Part shown: positions 44,183 to 54,307 of the stretch, in pieces
Layout of the letters: each line of letters opens with the position of its first letter
Numbering within the stretch: the first letter of the stretch is position 1
Assembly: GCF_023155275.1 (NCBI RefSeq)
Contig: NZ_JALMUV010000035.1
Span: forward strand, 25,721-89,720
Length of the DNA stretch: 64,000 nt
Direction: 5' to 3'
Origin: Streptomyces rhizoryzae
GTDB taxonomy: Bacteria; Actinomycetota; Actinomycetes; Streptomycetales; Streptomycetaceae
The notes under the pieces: generated by a model
What the model saw: only the letters and a program-made list of their open reading frames with translations
Told to the model about the DNA's origin: nothing
The model's database searches: none
Program-made: the position numbers and the translations under genes

Positions 44183-44943
44183 TACTTCCGGCCGGTCCGC
44201 GAGGTCAGGCCGCCCAGCATGCCGCGCGGCGCCAGCTTCACCGCGCCCACCAGCGCCTTGTAGCGGGGGTCGGGGACGGACAGCGACCGGCCGCGGGCCA
44301 GGTCCTTCATCGCCGCGTCCACCAGCTTGTCCGCGTCCAGCCACAGCCAGCCGGGGATGTTGTCGGTGCCCATCCCGGCCCGCTGGTGGAACTCGGTCCG
44401 CACGAAGCCCGGGCACAGCGCCATCAGCCGCACCCCGCTGCCGGCCAGGTCGCGGGCGGCGCCCTGGGTGAACTGCACCACCCACGCCTTGCTCGCGCCG
44501 TACGTACCGCGCGGCACGAACGCCGCCACCGACGCCACGTTGACCACGGCGCCGCGCCGGCGCTCGCGCATCCCGCGCACCGCGGCCGTGGTCAGCCGCA
44601 GCACCGCCTCGCAGTGCACCTTGAGCATCGCCAGCTCGTCGGCCATCGGGACGTCGAGGTACTCGCCCTTGTTGCCGAAGCCGGCGTTGTTGACCAGCAG
44701 GTCCACCGGCCGCCGGGTGTCCGCCAGGCGCGCCTCGACGGCCGCGATGCCCTCCTCGGTCGCCAGGTCGGCGCGCAGCACCTCGGCCTCGATGCCGTGC
44801 CGGTCGTGGAGTTCGGTGGCCTGCTCGCGGAGGCGCTTCTCGTCGCGGGCCACCAGCACCACGCTGTGCCCGTCGCCCGCGAGGCGGCGGGCGAACGCCG
44901 CGCCGATGCCGGCGGTTGCTCCTGTGATCAGTGCAGTCGTCAT
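44170..44943 (-). CDS. SDR-family oxidoreductase
   Basis: 257 aa. NADP motif TGATAGIGAAFARRL, NNAGFGNKG, catalytic Ser in NVASVAAFVPRGTYGASKAW with Tyr/Lys at YGASK. This is the ketoacyl-reductase-like subgroup (DltE/YqjQ-type). Substrate unknown. Longer frames upstream have no support; TACGGT 6 nt before this ATG suggests a leaderless start. Confidence 0.87.
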   Translation of the reverse strand: MTTALITGATAGIGAAFARRLAGDGHSVVLVARDEKRLREQATELHDRHGIEAEVLRADLATEEGIAAVEARLADTRRPVDLLVNNAGFGNKGEYLDVPMADELAMLKVHCEAVLRLTTAAVRGMRERRRGAVVNVASVAAFVPRGTYGASKAWVVQFTQGAARDLAGSGVRLMALCPGFVRTEFHQRAGMGTDNIPGWLWLDADKLVDAAMKDLARGRSLSVPDPRYKALVGAVKLAPRGMLGGLTSRTGRKYGPR

Positions 44944-44949
44944 ACCGGA

Positions 44950-44955
44950 ACCGTA
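44950..44955 (-). promoter_or_regulatory. -10 box for leaderless SDR gene
   Basis: Leftward TACGGT lies 6 nt before the ATG at 44943. Confidence 0.45.
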
Positions 44956-45091
44956 GCCGGGAGTTGGGGATCGCCACGCGGTGGCCGGGGGCGGGGCGCG
45001 CCCGGCGCGCACGACGGGGCCGGCGCGGGGCGGGAGCGGGCGGCCCGGGCGGGGAAGGCAAGGGGGAGACGGCGTCGGAGGAGGGGTGGCG

Positions 45092-46102
45092 ATGCGACCG
45101 GTACTGCTGCTGGCGATGGGTCCGGGCGTGGCCGAACGGCTGCTGGGGGAACCGCAGTGGGCGCGCCTGGAGGGGCTGGTCCGAACGGACCGGCGGCTTG
45201 TCGCGCACGCGTGGGACGGGCCGGGCAGCGCGGTGGCCGCCGCGCTCGCCGAGGCGGAGGTGCTGCTCACCTGCTGGGGTGCGCCGCCGCTCACCGCCGA
45301 GGTGCTGGCCGCGGCGCCCCGGCTGCGGGCGGTGGTGCACGCGGCGGGGTCGGTCAAGCACCACGTCACCGACGCCTGCCGGGTCCGCGGACTGGCCGTC
45401 AGCTCGGCCGCGTCGGTCAACGCCCGGCCGGTGGCCGAGTACACCCTGGCCGCCGTCCTGTTCGCCAACAAGCGGGTGCTGCACGCCGCGCACCGCTACC
45501 GGACGCTGCGCCGCCGCCACGACTGGGCGGCCGAGCTGGCCGGCGCCGGCAACCACGGGCGCACCGTCGGCATCGTCGGCGCGTCCCGCATCGGGCGGCG
45601 GGTCATCGCGCTGCTCGCGCCGTTCGGGTTCCGGGTGCTGGTCCACGACCCGTACCTGGCGGCGGAGGAGGCGGCGCGGCTGGGGGTGGCGCGGGTGCCG
45701 CTGGCGGAGCTGTGCGCGCGCAGCGACGTGGTCAGCGTGCACGCGCCGGAGGTGCCGGCCACCCGGCACCTGATCGGGGCCCGGGAGCTGGCGCTGATGC
45801 CGGACGGGGCGACGCTGGTCAACACCTCGCGCGGCTCGCTGGTCGATCAGCGGGCGCTGGTCGCGGAGCTGTGCGGCGGGCGGCTGTCCGCCGTACTGGA
45901 CGTCACCGAGCCCGAACTCCCGCCCGCCGACTCGCCGTTGTACGACCTGCCGAACGTGCTGCTCACCCCGCACATCGCCGGGTCGCTGGGCACCGAGCTG
46001 CACCGGATGGCCGACCACGCGCTGGACGAGCTGGCGCGGTACGCGCGCGGCGAGCCGTTCGCGGAGCCGGTGCGCTGGGAGGAGCTGGGGTACTCGGCCT
46101 GA
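45092..46102 (+). CDS. D-isomer-specific 2-hydroxyacid dehydrogenase
   Basis: 336 aa. Nucleotide-binding GIVGASRIGRRV, with Ala in the middle of the usual GxGxxG, then Arg in NTSRGSLVD, Glu in LDVTEPE and His in LLTPHIAGS make the catalytic triad complete. It would interconvert a 2-hydroxy and 2-keto acid with NAD(H). GGAGGAGGGG precedes the ATG. The terminator at 46128 ends the unit before groEL. Confidence 0.88.
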   Translation: MRPVLLLAMGPGVAERLLGEPQWARLEGLVRTDRRLVAHAWDGPGSAVAAALAEAEVLLTCWGAPPLTAEVLAAAPRLRAVVHAAGSVKHHVTDACRVRGLAVSSAASVNARPVAEYTLAAVLFANKRVLHAAHRYRTLRRRHDWAAELAGAGNHGRTVGIVGASRIGRRVIALLAPFGFRVLVHDPYLAAEEAARLGVARVPLAELCARSDVVSVHAPEVPATRHLIGARELALMPDGATLVNTSRGSLVDQRALVAELCGGRLSAVLDVTEPELPPADSPLYDLPNVLLTPHIAGSLGTELHRMADHALDELARYARGEPFAEPVRWEELGYSA

Positions 46103-46127
46103 GCGGCCGGACCGGGCCCCGGAACGG

Positions 46128-46167
46128 GCCGAGGCCCGGCCCCGCGGGTGCGGGACCGGGCCTCGGC
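46128..46167. terminator. Terminator between hydroxyacid dehydrogenase and groEL
   Basis: Arms 46128-46145 and 46150-46167 pair over 18 bp with one mismatch around a 4-nt loop. It serves both convergent genes. Confidence 0.8.
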
Positions 46168-46210
46168 GGCGGCCTGCGACGGCGCGCGGCGGGCGCGCGG
46201 CCGGCCGGTG

Positions 46211-47839
<1,629 letters not shown>

Positions 47840-47907
47840 GGGTTGCTTCAAGTCCTCTCGTTGCGATCGTCGGCCTCGCCGCCGGGACCGCTCTCGCGAA
47901 AAATGAG

Positions 47908-47955
47908 CTGCGCCCCTGCCCCGGGTCGGTGAGAACGCGGGAACCAGGGGCGCAG
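47908..47955 (-). other. Intercistronic groES-groEL hairpin
   Basis: CTGCGCCCCTG (47908-47918) and CAGGGGCGCAG (47945-47955) pair over 11 bp. Possible processing or attenuation site that lets groES exceed groEL1 in amount. Confidence 0.55.
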
Positions 47956-47975
47956 ATCAGGGCAAATCCGGTGAC

Positions 47976-48284
47976 TTACTTCTCGACGATCGCGAGCACG
48001 TCGCGGGCCGAGAGGACGAGGTACTCCTCGCCGCTGTACTTCACCTCGGTGCCGCCGTACTTGCTGTAGAGCACGACGTCACCGACCTTCACGTCGAGCT
48101 CGATGCGCTTGCCGTCCTCGAAGCGGCCCGGGCCGATCGCCAGGACGACGCCCTCCTGGGGCTTCTCCTTGGCGGTGTCCGGGATGACCAGGCCCGAGGC
48201 CGTGGTCTGCTCGGCGTCGAGCGGCTGGACCACGATGCGGTCCTCGAGCGGCTTGATGGCAACCTTGGAGCTGGCGGTCGTCAC
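47976..48284 (-). CDS. groES: Co-chaperonin GroES
   Basis: 102 aa, the standard length. KPLEDRIVVQPLDAEQTTASGLVIPDTAKEKPQEG contains the mobile loop, and VLYSKYGGTEVKYSGEEYLVL the roof region. It caps GroEL. GGGGGAGG precedes the GTG start. Transcribed from a HrdB promoter overlapped by two CIRCE elements. Confidence 0.97.
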   Translation of the reverse strand: MTTASSKVAIKPLEDRIVVQPLDAEQTTASGLVIPDTAKEKPQEGVVLAIGPGRFEDGKRIELDVKVGDVVLYSKYGGTEVKYSGEEYLVLSARDVLAIVEK

Positions 48285-48383
48285 GATCCGACCTCCCCCT
48301 TCGGAGATCTCACGGGGTTAACTGTCTGAGGTGGCGACCAGGTGGATCCGTCGTCGCGGGTGCCGGACCTGCCCGTCGCTGTG

Positions 48384-48410
48384 TTGGCACTCTCCGTCGG
48401 GGAGTGCCAA
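48384..48410. promoter_or_regulatory. CIRCE element 1 (HrcA operator)
   Basis: TTGGCACTC-N9-GAGTGCCAA is a perfect 9-bp inverted repeat with the standard spacer, at the expected transcription start of groES. Confidence 0.93.
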
Positions 48411-48415
48411 CGCTG

Positions 48416-48444
48416 AGACTATGACGCCGTTAGCACTCGGTCAA
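48416..48444 (-). promoter_or_regulatory. groES promoter
   Basis: Leftward TTGACC (48444-48439), 17 bp, TAGTCT (48421-48416). The two CIRCE sites flank and overlap it. Confidence 0.85.
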
Positions 48445-48456
48445 GCGGAGTGCCAG
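48430..48456. promoter_or_regulatory. CIRCE element 2 (HrcA operator)
   Basis: TTAGCACTC-N9-GAGTGCCAG, two mismatched arm positions, overlapping the -35 box of groES. Confidence 0.85.
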
Positions 48457-48627
48457 CGAGCCGCGGGCGCGTACCGTGTCAGGGGCCGGCGGCACCGGGT
48501 GGACTCCGACACACCTGCGCGTCGGCGGCAACCGGCCCCGAGGCTGTTCCGTCTTGCCCCGCGGACCGCTGACACCGGACCACGACCCGGCCGCCCCGCG
48601 GCCCTGACCATCGATCGCGGAGGAACC

Positions 48628-50124
48628 GTGCGTGGACTGACCAGCGCTTCCCGGGGCCCCGGGGGACCGGAGAGCGACGCCGAGCGCACCATGACGTTCG
48701 CGGCGCTGGCCCAGGCCCCCAACCGCCGGCGGACCGAAGCCTGGCTGCTCGCCTTCGTCGTGTTCATCACCGTCTTCGGCTACGCCTACACCGAGCTGTC
48801 CATGAAGGGGCAGTTCGGCGGCGGGCTGGGCGGCTTCGCGATGAGCGTCTTCTTCATCGCGCTCGTGTCCCACCTCGTCGTCCGCCGGTTCGCCCCGCGC
48901 GCGGATCCGCTGATCCTGCCGCTGGCGACGCTGCTCACCGGCATCGGACTGGTGCTGCTGCACCGGCTGGACATCACCTACGCCGAGAAGCCGCGGCTGC
49001 ACATCGCCCAGGCGGCGACCGGGCAGCTGGTGTGGACGGTCATCGGGGTCGCGGTCTGCGTCGTCATCCTGATGGTGCTGCGCGACCACCGCTTCCTCCA
49101 GCGCTACATCTACCTGACCATGGCGGTCGCGCTGGTGATGCTGATGGCGCCGGCCTTCTTCGGCGCGGACAAGTTCGGCGCCAAGCGCTGGATCATGCTG
49201 GGGCCGCTGTCCCTCCAGCCCGGCGAGTTCGTGAAGATCATGATCGTGGTGTTCTTCGCCGGCTACCTGACCGTCAACCGCGACGCGCTGGCGCTGGCCG
49301 GGCGCCGGGTGATGGGCATGCAGCTGCCGCCGGGCCGGCAGCTCGGACCGATCTTCACCATCTGGGTCATCAGCCTGCTGGTGCTGGTCTTCGAACGCGA
49401 CCTGGGCACCTCGCTGATCTTCTTCGGCGTCTTCGTGATCATGCTCTACATGGCCACCGAGCGCACCAGCTGGGTGGTCTGCGGCCTGCTCATGGCGGTG
49501 GTCGGCGCGGGCGTCGTCGGCTCCACCGAACCGCACGTCAAGGGCCGCGTGATGGCCTGGCTGCACCCGATGGACATCTTCCTGCCGGCGGACAAGCGGC
49601 CCCCGGGCCTGATCTCCGACCAGGCCGCGCAGGCGCTCTTCAGCTTCGGCAGCGGCGGGATCGGCGGCACCGGCCTGGGCCAGGGCCACCCCGAGCTGAT
49701 CGGCTTCGCCGGCAACTCCGACTTCATCCTCACCACCGTCGGCGAGGAGCTGGGCCTGGCCGGGGTGATGGCCGTCCTGCTGCTCTACGCCCTGCTCGCC
49801 CAGCGCGGCATGCGGGTCGGCCTGACCGCCCGCGACCCGTTCGGCAAGCTGCTGGCGGTCGGGCTCTCCGGGGCGCTGCTGCTCCAGGTCTTCGTCGTCA
49901 CCGGCGGCGTCACCGGCCTGATCCCGCTGACCGGCAAGGCGCTGCCGTTCCTCGCGGCGGGCGGCTCGTCGATGGTGGCGAACTGGGTGATGGTGGCGGT
50001 GCTGCTGCGGGTCAGCGACAGCGCCCAGCGGCGCCGGGAGCCGGTCCGGCCGGCCCCGGCCCGGCCGGACGCCGACGCCACCCAGCGGGTGCCGCGGATC
50101 ACCGGGCCCGCCCCCGGGGCCTGA
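48628..50124 (+). CDS. SEDS-family (FtsW/RodA/SpoVE) peptidoglycan glycosyltransferase
   Basis: 498 aa with about ten membrane helices. The RodA/FtsW block GIGGTGLGQGHPELIGFAGNSDFILTTVGEELGL and the KFGAKRWIMLGPLSLQPGEFVKI loop are present. GGAGG at 48619-48623 fixes the GTG start. SEDS proteins polymerise lipid II with a partner class B PBP; no PBP gene is visible here. It diverges from groES. Confidence 0.85.
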   Translation: MRGLTSASRGPGGPESDAERTMTFAALAQAPNRRRTEAWLLAFVVFITVFGYAYTELSMKGQFGGGLGGFAMSVFFIALVSHLVVRRFAPRADPLILPLATLLTGIGLVLLHRLDITYAEKPRLHIAQAATGQLVWTVIGVAVCVVILMVLRDHRFLQRYIYLTMAVALVMLMAPAFFGADKFGAKRWIMLGPLSLQPGEFVKIMIVVFFAGYLTVNRDALALAGRRVMGMQLPPGRQLGPIFTIWVISLLVLVFERDLGTSLIFFGVFVIMLYMATERTSWVVCGLLMAVVGAGVVGSTEPHVKGRVMAWLHPMDIFLPADKRPPGLISDQAAQALFSFGSGGIGGTGLGQGHPELIGFAGNSDFILTTVGEELGLAGVMAVLLLYALLAQRGMRVGLTARDPFGKLLAVGLSGALLLQVFVVTGGVTGLIPLTGKALPFLAAGGSSMVANWVMVAVLLRVSDSAQRRREPVRPAPARPDADATQRVPRITGPAPGA

Positions 50125-50160
50125 GCCGGCCGCGGGTGCGGACCGGGCCGCCGGCTGGCC

Positions 50161-50166
50161 CACAAT
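50161..50166 (+). promoter_or_regulatory. -10 box for leaderless methyltransferase
   Basis: CACAAT lies 7 nt before the ATG at 50174. Confidence 0.4.
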
Positions 50167-50173
50167 GGTGCCG

Positions 50174-51364
50174 ATGACCGATCTCGACACCTTCTCCGCG
50201 CTGCTCGCCCCCGAGGGCCAGGAGCTGCTGGCCGCCCTGCGGGACCACGACCCGGCGGACGAGCTGGCGACCGCCACCCGGCTGCGCCGCGACCACCCCG
50301 CCCCGCTGGTCTCCGCGGCCCTCGGGCAGGCCCGGCTGCGGCAGCGGGCGGCGGCCAAGTTCGGCGCGGACGCCGCCCGGATGTACTTCACCCCCAACGG
50401 CGTCGAGCAGTCCACCCGCGCCCCGGTCGCCGACCACCGCGCCGCCCGGCTGGCCGCCCTCGGCGTCCGCACGCTGGCCGACCTGTGCTGCGGGATCGGC
50501 GGCGACGCGCTGGCGCTGGCCCGGGCCGGCATCCGCGTCCTGGCCGTGGACCGCGATCCGCTGGCCTGCGCGGCGGCCCGGGCGAACGCCGCGGCGCTGG
50601 GGCTCGCGGACCGGATCGAGGTGCGGTGCGCCGACGTCACCGAGACCGGCACCGCCGGGTACGACGCGGTGTTCGTGGACCCGGCCCGGCGCACCGGGGC
50701 CCGCGGCGGCCGGATCTTCGACCCCGAGGCGTACGCGCCGCCGCTGTCCTGGGCGGTCGGCGCGGCCCGCTCGGCCCCGTACGCGGCGCTGAAGATCGCG
50801 CCGGGCGTCCCGCACGAGGCGCTGCCCGAGGACGCCGAGACCGAGTGGATCTCCGACGGCGGGGATGTGAAGGAGGCCGTGGTGTGGTTCGGCACCGGCC
50901 GGCCCGGCGCCCGCCGCGCCACCCTGCTGCCGTCCGGCGCCTCCCTCCTCGGCGCCGGCCCGCCGGACCCCGCCCCGGTCGGCCCGGTCGGCGGCTGGCT
51001 CCACGAGCCGGACGGCGCGGTGATCCGGGCGCACCTGGTCGCCGAGGTCGCCGAGCAGGTCGGCGGGCGGCTGATCGACCCGACCATCGCCTATGTGACG
51101 GCCGACGAGCTGGTGCCGACGCCGTACGCCACCGCCTACGCCGTCACCGACGTGCTGCCCTTCAACGTCAAGAAGCTGCGGGCGCTGCTGCGGGAGCGGG
51201 AGGTCGGCGTCGCGGTGATCAAGAAGCGCGGGTCCGCGGTGGAGCCCGAGGAGCTGCGCCGCAAGCTCAAGCTCGCCGGACCGCACAGCTGCACGGTCTT
51301 CCTCACCCGGGTCGCCGGGGCGCCCGCGATGCTGCTCGGGCACCCCGCCGGGGCGGCCGCCTGA
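50174..51364 (+). CDS. Class I SAM methyltransferase with THUMP-like domain
   Basis: 396 aa. A helical N-terminus precedes the SAM fold LADLCCGIGGDALALARAGIRVLAVDRDPLACAAARANA with VDPARR at motif IV, where DPPR is usual in RNA/DNA methyltransferases. The C-terminal part matches the THUMP-like domain of this conserved actinobacterial family. RNA is the likely substrate by family, but not shown. The in-frame ATG 9 nt earlier overlaps the -10 box. Confidence 0.82.
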   Translation: MTDLDTFSALLAPEGQELLAALRDHDPADELATATRLRRDHPAPLVSAALGQARLRQRAAAKFGADAARMYFTPNGVEQSTRAPVADHRAARLAALGVRTLADLCCGIGGDALALARAGIRVLAVDRDPLACAAARANAAALGLADRIEVRCADVTETGTAGYDAVFVDPARRTGARGGRIFDPEAYAPPLSWAVGAARSAPYAALKIAPGVPHEALPEDAETEWISDGGDVKEAVVWFGTGRPGARRATLLPSGASLLGAGPPDPAPVGPVGGWLHEPDGAVIRAHLVAEVAEQVGGRLIDPTIAYVTADELVPTPYATAYAVTDVLPFNVKKLRALLREREVGVAVIKKRGSAVEPEELRRKLKLAGPHSCTVFLTRVAGAPAMLLGHPAGAAA

Positions 51365-51380
51365 CCCGCCCGGCACCGGC

Positions 51381-51755
51381 TCAGGCCAGGTCGGTCAGGT
51401 CCTCGGCGTAGATCCGGGCGAGCGGCTGCGGGCCCACGTACTGCTGGCAGGCGCACGGGCGGGCCTCGTACCGGACGGGCCGGTCGTCGGCGCCCCAGGC
51501 CACGGCGGTGCGCACCGTCTCGTGGCAGACGCCCTGCTTGTCGTGCTTGGCGAGGTGGTGCTCGCAGCCGCACACCGGGGCGGGCGGACGGTCAGCGGCC
51601 TCCAGCGCCAGGCGCTCCGCCCGGCGCGCCTCGATGAGCGCCAGCTTGCGCCGGTGCCGCGTCCGCAGCGCCCCGGCGGCGGCGCCGCGCACCGCGCGGC
51701 CGGCGTAGAGCGCCGGTCCGATCAGGAAGAAGAGATACCACCAGTCCCAGTCCAC
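51381..51755 (-). CDS. Conserved small membrane-associated Cys-rich protein
   Basis: 124 aa. One N-terminal hydrophobic segment (DWDWWYLFFLIGPALYAG) is followed by a basic, helical stretch and a Cys/His-rich C-terminal region (CGCEHHLAKHDKQGVCHE ... CACQQY), which could bind a metal ion. Family not recognised. It converges with the methyltransferase gene, with a 16-bp gap. Confidence 0.7.
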   Translation of the reverse strand: MDWDWWYLFFLIGPALYAGRAVRGAAAGALRTRHRRKLALIEARRAERLALEAADRPPAPVCGCEHHLAKHDKQGVCHETVRTAVAWGADDRPVRYEARPCACQQYVGPQPLARIYAEDLTDLA

Positions 51756-51852
51756 CGCGCGTCCCCCGCCGTCCCCCGGTCGTTCCTACGGGGCGGTAAC
51801 CCGCGCCCGCCGTCAGGATACGGCGTGGCGCGCGGGCCGCCGGACGTCCGGG

Positions 51853-52992
51853 CTACGAATAGAGGTTGTCCTTGCTCAGCTCGTGGAAGTGGTCGTGATC
51901 GTGGCCGCCGTGCCCGCCGTGGCCGTGGTCGTGGGCGTGCGGGTCCGGGACGTGGGGCTCGGTGACCGGCAGCGAGGAGTCCGCGGACAGGTCCCAGGCC
52001 GAGGCCGGGCGGTTGCGGGCCACCATCTCGGCGCCCAGCGCGGCGACCATCGCGCCGTTGTCGGTGCACAGCTTGGGGCGCGGCACCCGCAGCCGGATGC
52101 CGGCGTCCTCGCAGCGGCGCTCGGCCATCGCCCGCAGCCGGGAGTTGGCCGCCACCCCGCCGCCGATCATCAGGTGGTCCACGCCGCTGTCCTTGCAGGC
52201 CCGGACGGCCTTGCGGGTCAGCACGTCGACGACCGCCTCCTGGAACGACGCCGAGACGTCCGCCACCGGTACCTCCTCGCCGGCCGCCCGCTTGGCCTCG
52301 ATCCACCGGGCCACCGCGGTCTTCAGACCGGAGAAGGAGAAGTCGTAGGCGGCATCGCGCGGGCCGGTCAGGCCGCGCGGGAAGCGGATCGCCTCCGGGT
52401 CGCCCTCGCGCGCGTACCGGTCGATGACCGGGCCGCCCGGGAAGCCGAGGTTGAGGACCCGGGCGACCTTGTCGAACGCCTCGCCCGCCGCGTCGTCGAT
52501 GGTCGAGCCCAGCGGCCGGACGTCGGAGGTGATGTCGGGCGCCAGCAGCAGCGAGGAGTGGCCGCCGGAGACCAGCAGCGCCATCGTCGGCTCCGGCAGC
52601 GGGCCGTGCTCCAGCTGGTCGACGCAGATGTGCGAGGCGAGGTGGTTGACGCCGTAGAGCGGCTTGCCGAGGGCGTAGGCGTACGCCTTGGCGGCCGAGA
52701 CGCCGACCAGCAGGGCGCCCGCCAGGCCGGGCCCGGCGGTGACCGCGATGCCGTCCAGGTCGGAGGCGGCGACCCCGGCCTCCTTCAGCGCGCGCTGGAT
52801 GGTGGGGACCATCGCCTCCAGGTGGGCCCGGGAGGCCACCTCGGGCACCACCCCGCCGAAGCGGGCGTGCTCGTCGACGCTGGAGGCGACCGCGTCGGCG
52901 AGGAGGGTGTGGCCGCGGACGATGCCGACACCGGTCTCGTCGCAGGAGGTCTCGATGCCGAGGACGAGCGGTCCGCCGCGGGAATCAGCCAT
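51853..52992 (-). CDS. tsaD: tRNA threonylcarbamoyladenosine transferase TsaD
   Basis: 379 aa. ASKHA fold with VLGIETSCDETGVGIV, the metal-binding SRAHLE region, GVNHLASH, and GGHSSLLLA. With TsaB and TsaE it transfers threonylcarbamoyl to A37 of ANN-decoding tRNAs. The last 35 residues form an unusual His/Asp/Gly-rich tail (HAHDHGHGGHGGHDHDHFH). AAGGA before the ATG fixes the start. It lies 2 nt after rimI. Confidence 0.95.
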   Translation of the reverse strand: MADSRGGPLVLGIETSCDETGVGIVRGHTLLADAVASSVDEHARFGGVVPEVASRAHLEAMVPTIQRALKEAGVAASDLDGIAVTAGPGLAGALLVGVSAAKAYAYALGKPLYGVNHLASHICVDQLEHGPLPEPTMALLVSGGHSSLLLAPDITSDVRPLGSTIDDAAGEAFDKVARVLNLGFPGGPVIDRYAREGDPEAIRFPRGLTGPRDAAYDFSFSGLKTAVARWIEAKRAAGEEVPVADVSASFQEAVVDVLTRKAVRACKDSGVDHLMIGGGVAANSRLRAMAERRCEDAGIRLRVPRPKLCTDNGAMVAALGAEMVARNRPASAWDLSADSSLPVTEPHVPDPHAHDHGHGGHGGHDHDHFHELSKDNLYS

Positions 52993-52994
52993 GT

Positions 52995-53522
52995 TCACGT
53001 TCCTTGTACGGAGGGTGCTTCGGAGGAGGTCTGGGAGGGGCGGCGCATCACCAGCGCGTCGACGTTGCCGGGCTGGTAGTAGCCGCGCCGGAAGCCGATC
53101 GGCTCGAAGCCGAAGCGCTCGTAGAGGCGCTGCGCGCGGAGGTTGTCGACCCGCACCTCCAGCAGCACCTCGTGGCACTCGAAGGCGGTGGCGGCGCCGA
53201 GCAGCGCGGCCAGCAGCCGGCCGCCGAGGCCGGTGCCCCACTGGTCGCGCGCGGTGGCGATGGTCTGGATGTCACCGGTGCCGTCCACGGCGGCGAGCCC
53301 GCCGTAGCCGGTGATCCGCCCGCCCTGCTCGGCGACGAGGTAGCGGCGGGTGGCCAGCGGACCGCGGGCGTGCGCGAGCTCCGACCAGAACATCCCCGGC
53401 GACCAGGCGTCCTCGGGGAAGAGGTCGTGCTCCAGCGCCAGCACCGGCTCCAGGTCCCACCAGCGCATCTCGCGCAGCTCGCCGCGCGGGGCGGGGCCGG
53501 TCCCGTCGGGGCGAGGGCTCAC
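52995..53522 (-). CDS. rimI: Ribosomal-protein-S18-alanine N-acetyltransferase
   Basis: 175 aa, GNAT fold. Motif A reads TARDQWGTGLGGRLLAALL (R/QxxGxG/A) and the end VRVDNLRAQRLYERFGFEPIGFRRGYY is RimI-like. RimI acetylates the N-terminus of S18. The GTG start overlaps the tsaB stop by GTGA, and tsaD follows, the standard tsaB-rimI-tsaD order. Confidence 0.93.
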   Translation of the reverse strand: MSPRPDGTGPAPRGELREMRWWDLEPVLALEHDLFPEDAWSPGMFWSELAHARGPLATRRYLVAEQGGRITGYGGLAAVDGTGDIQTIATARDQWGTGLGGRLLAALLGAATAFECHEVLLEVRVDNLRAQRLYERFGFEPIGFRRGYYQPGNVDALVMRRPSQTSSEAPSVQGT

Positions 53523-54178
53523 TTGGGGGTGACCACCTTGTAGTTGGCGGGCACCTGGGCGTCCGGGCGGCGCAGGTACAGCGGGCGCGGCGGCAGCAGC
53601 TCCTCGCCCGCGGCCAGCTTCGCGGCGGCCAGCTCGGCGAGCGCGGCGGCCGACTGGTGCTCCGGGCCGTCGCGCCGGACGCCGGTGAAGACGGTGTCGT
53701 AGAGCAGCGCGCCGGCGCCCACGGCCGGGACCCCGGCGACCTCGTCGGCGAGGTCGGCGGGGCGGTCCACGGCGGGCTCGGTCAGCCGCGTGCGCGCGTC
53801 CGCGTACCGGGCCCAGTAGACCTCCTTGCGGCGCGCGTCGGTGGCCACGACGAAGGGTTCGGTCAGCCCGGAGGCGTAGGCCAGGCCGTCCAGCGAGCAC
53901 AGGCCGTGGACGGGCACGTCCAGCGCCGCGCCGAAGGCGGTGGCGGTGACCAGCCCCACCCGCAGCCCGGTGTACGGGCCGGGGCCGACCCCGGCCACGA
54001 TGCCGGTGACGTCGGCGAGCTTCCGCCCGGCCTCGGCCAGGACCCGGTCGACGGCGGGCAGCAGCAGTTCCCCGTGCCGGCGCGCATCCACCTCGCCGGC
54101 GGCGGCGAGGACGCGGGAACCGTCGTGGAGCGCGGCGGTGACGGCGGGGGTGGCGGTGTCAAGAGCTAGCAGCAGCAC
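53519..54178 (-). CDS. tsaB: tRNA A37 threonylcarbamoyladenosine protein TsaB
   Basis: 219 aa. LLLALDTATPAVTAAL, the GVGPGPYTGLRVGL motif and GLCSLDGLAY are typical of TsaB, the non-catalytic partner of TsaD. A GTG start with TAGTCT 7 nt before it suggests a leaderless mRNA. First gene of tsaB-rimI-tsaD. Confidence 0.94.
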   Translation of the reverse strand: MLLLALDTATPAVTAALHDGSRVLAAAGEVDARRHGELLLPAVDRVLAEAGRKLADVTGIVAGVGPGPYTGLRVGLVTATAFGAALDVPVHGLCSLDGLAYASGLTEPFVVATDARRKEVYWARYADARTRLTEPAVDRPADLADEVAGVPAVGAGALLYDTVFTGVRRDGPEHQSAAALAELAAAKLAAGEELLPPRPLYLRRPDAQVPANYKVVTPK

Positions 54179-54185
54179 GCCTTAA

Positions 54186-54191
54186 AGACTA
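54186..54191 (-). promoter_or_regulatory. -10 box for leaderless tsaB
   Basis: Leftward TAGTCT lies 7 nt before the GTG at 54178. Confidence 0.5.
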
Positions 54192-54307
54192 CGGCGCGGC
54201 CGGCGGTGCCCGGTGCGGTGCTACCGTCGGTCCCCTGCCCGCCCAGTCGGCACGACCCAGCACCCTCCCCGCCCGCGGCCGGGAGCGTACGGAAAGGTGG
54301 CACCGCG

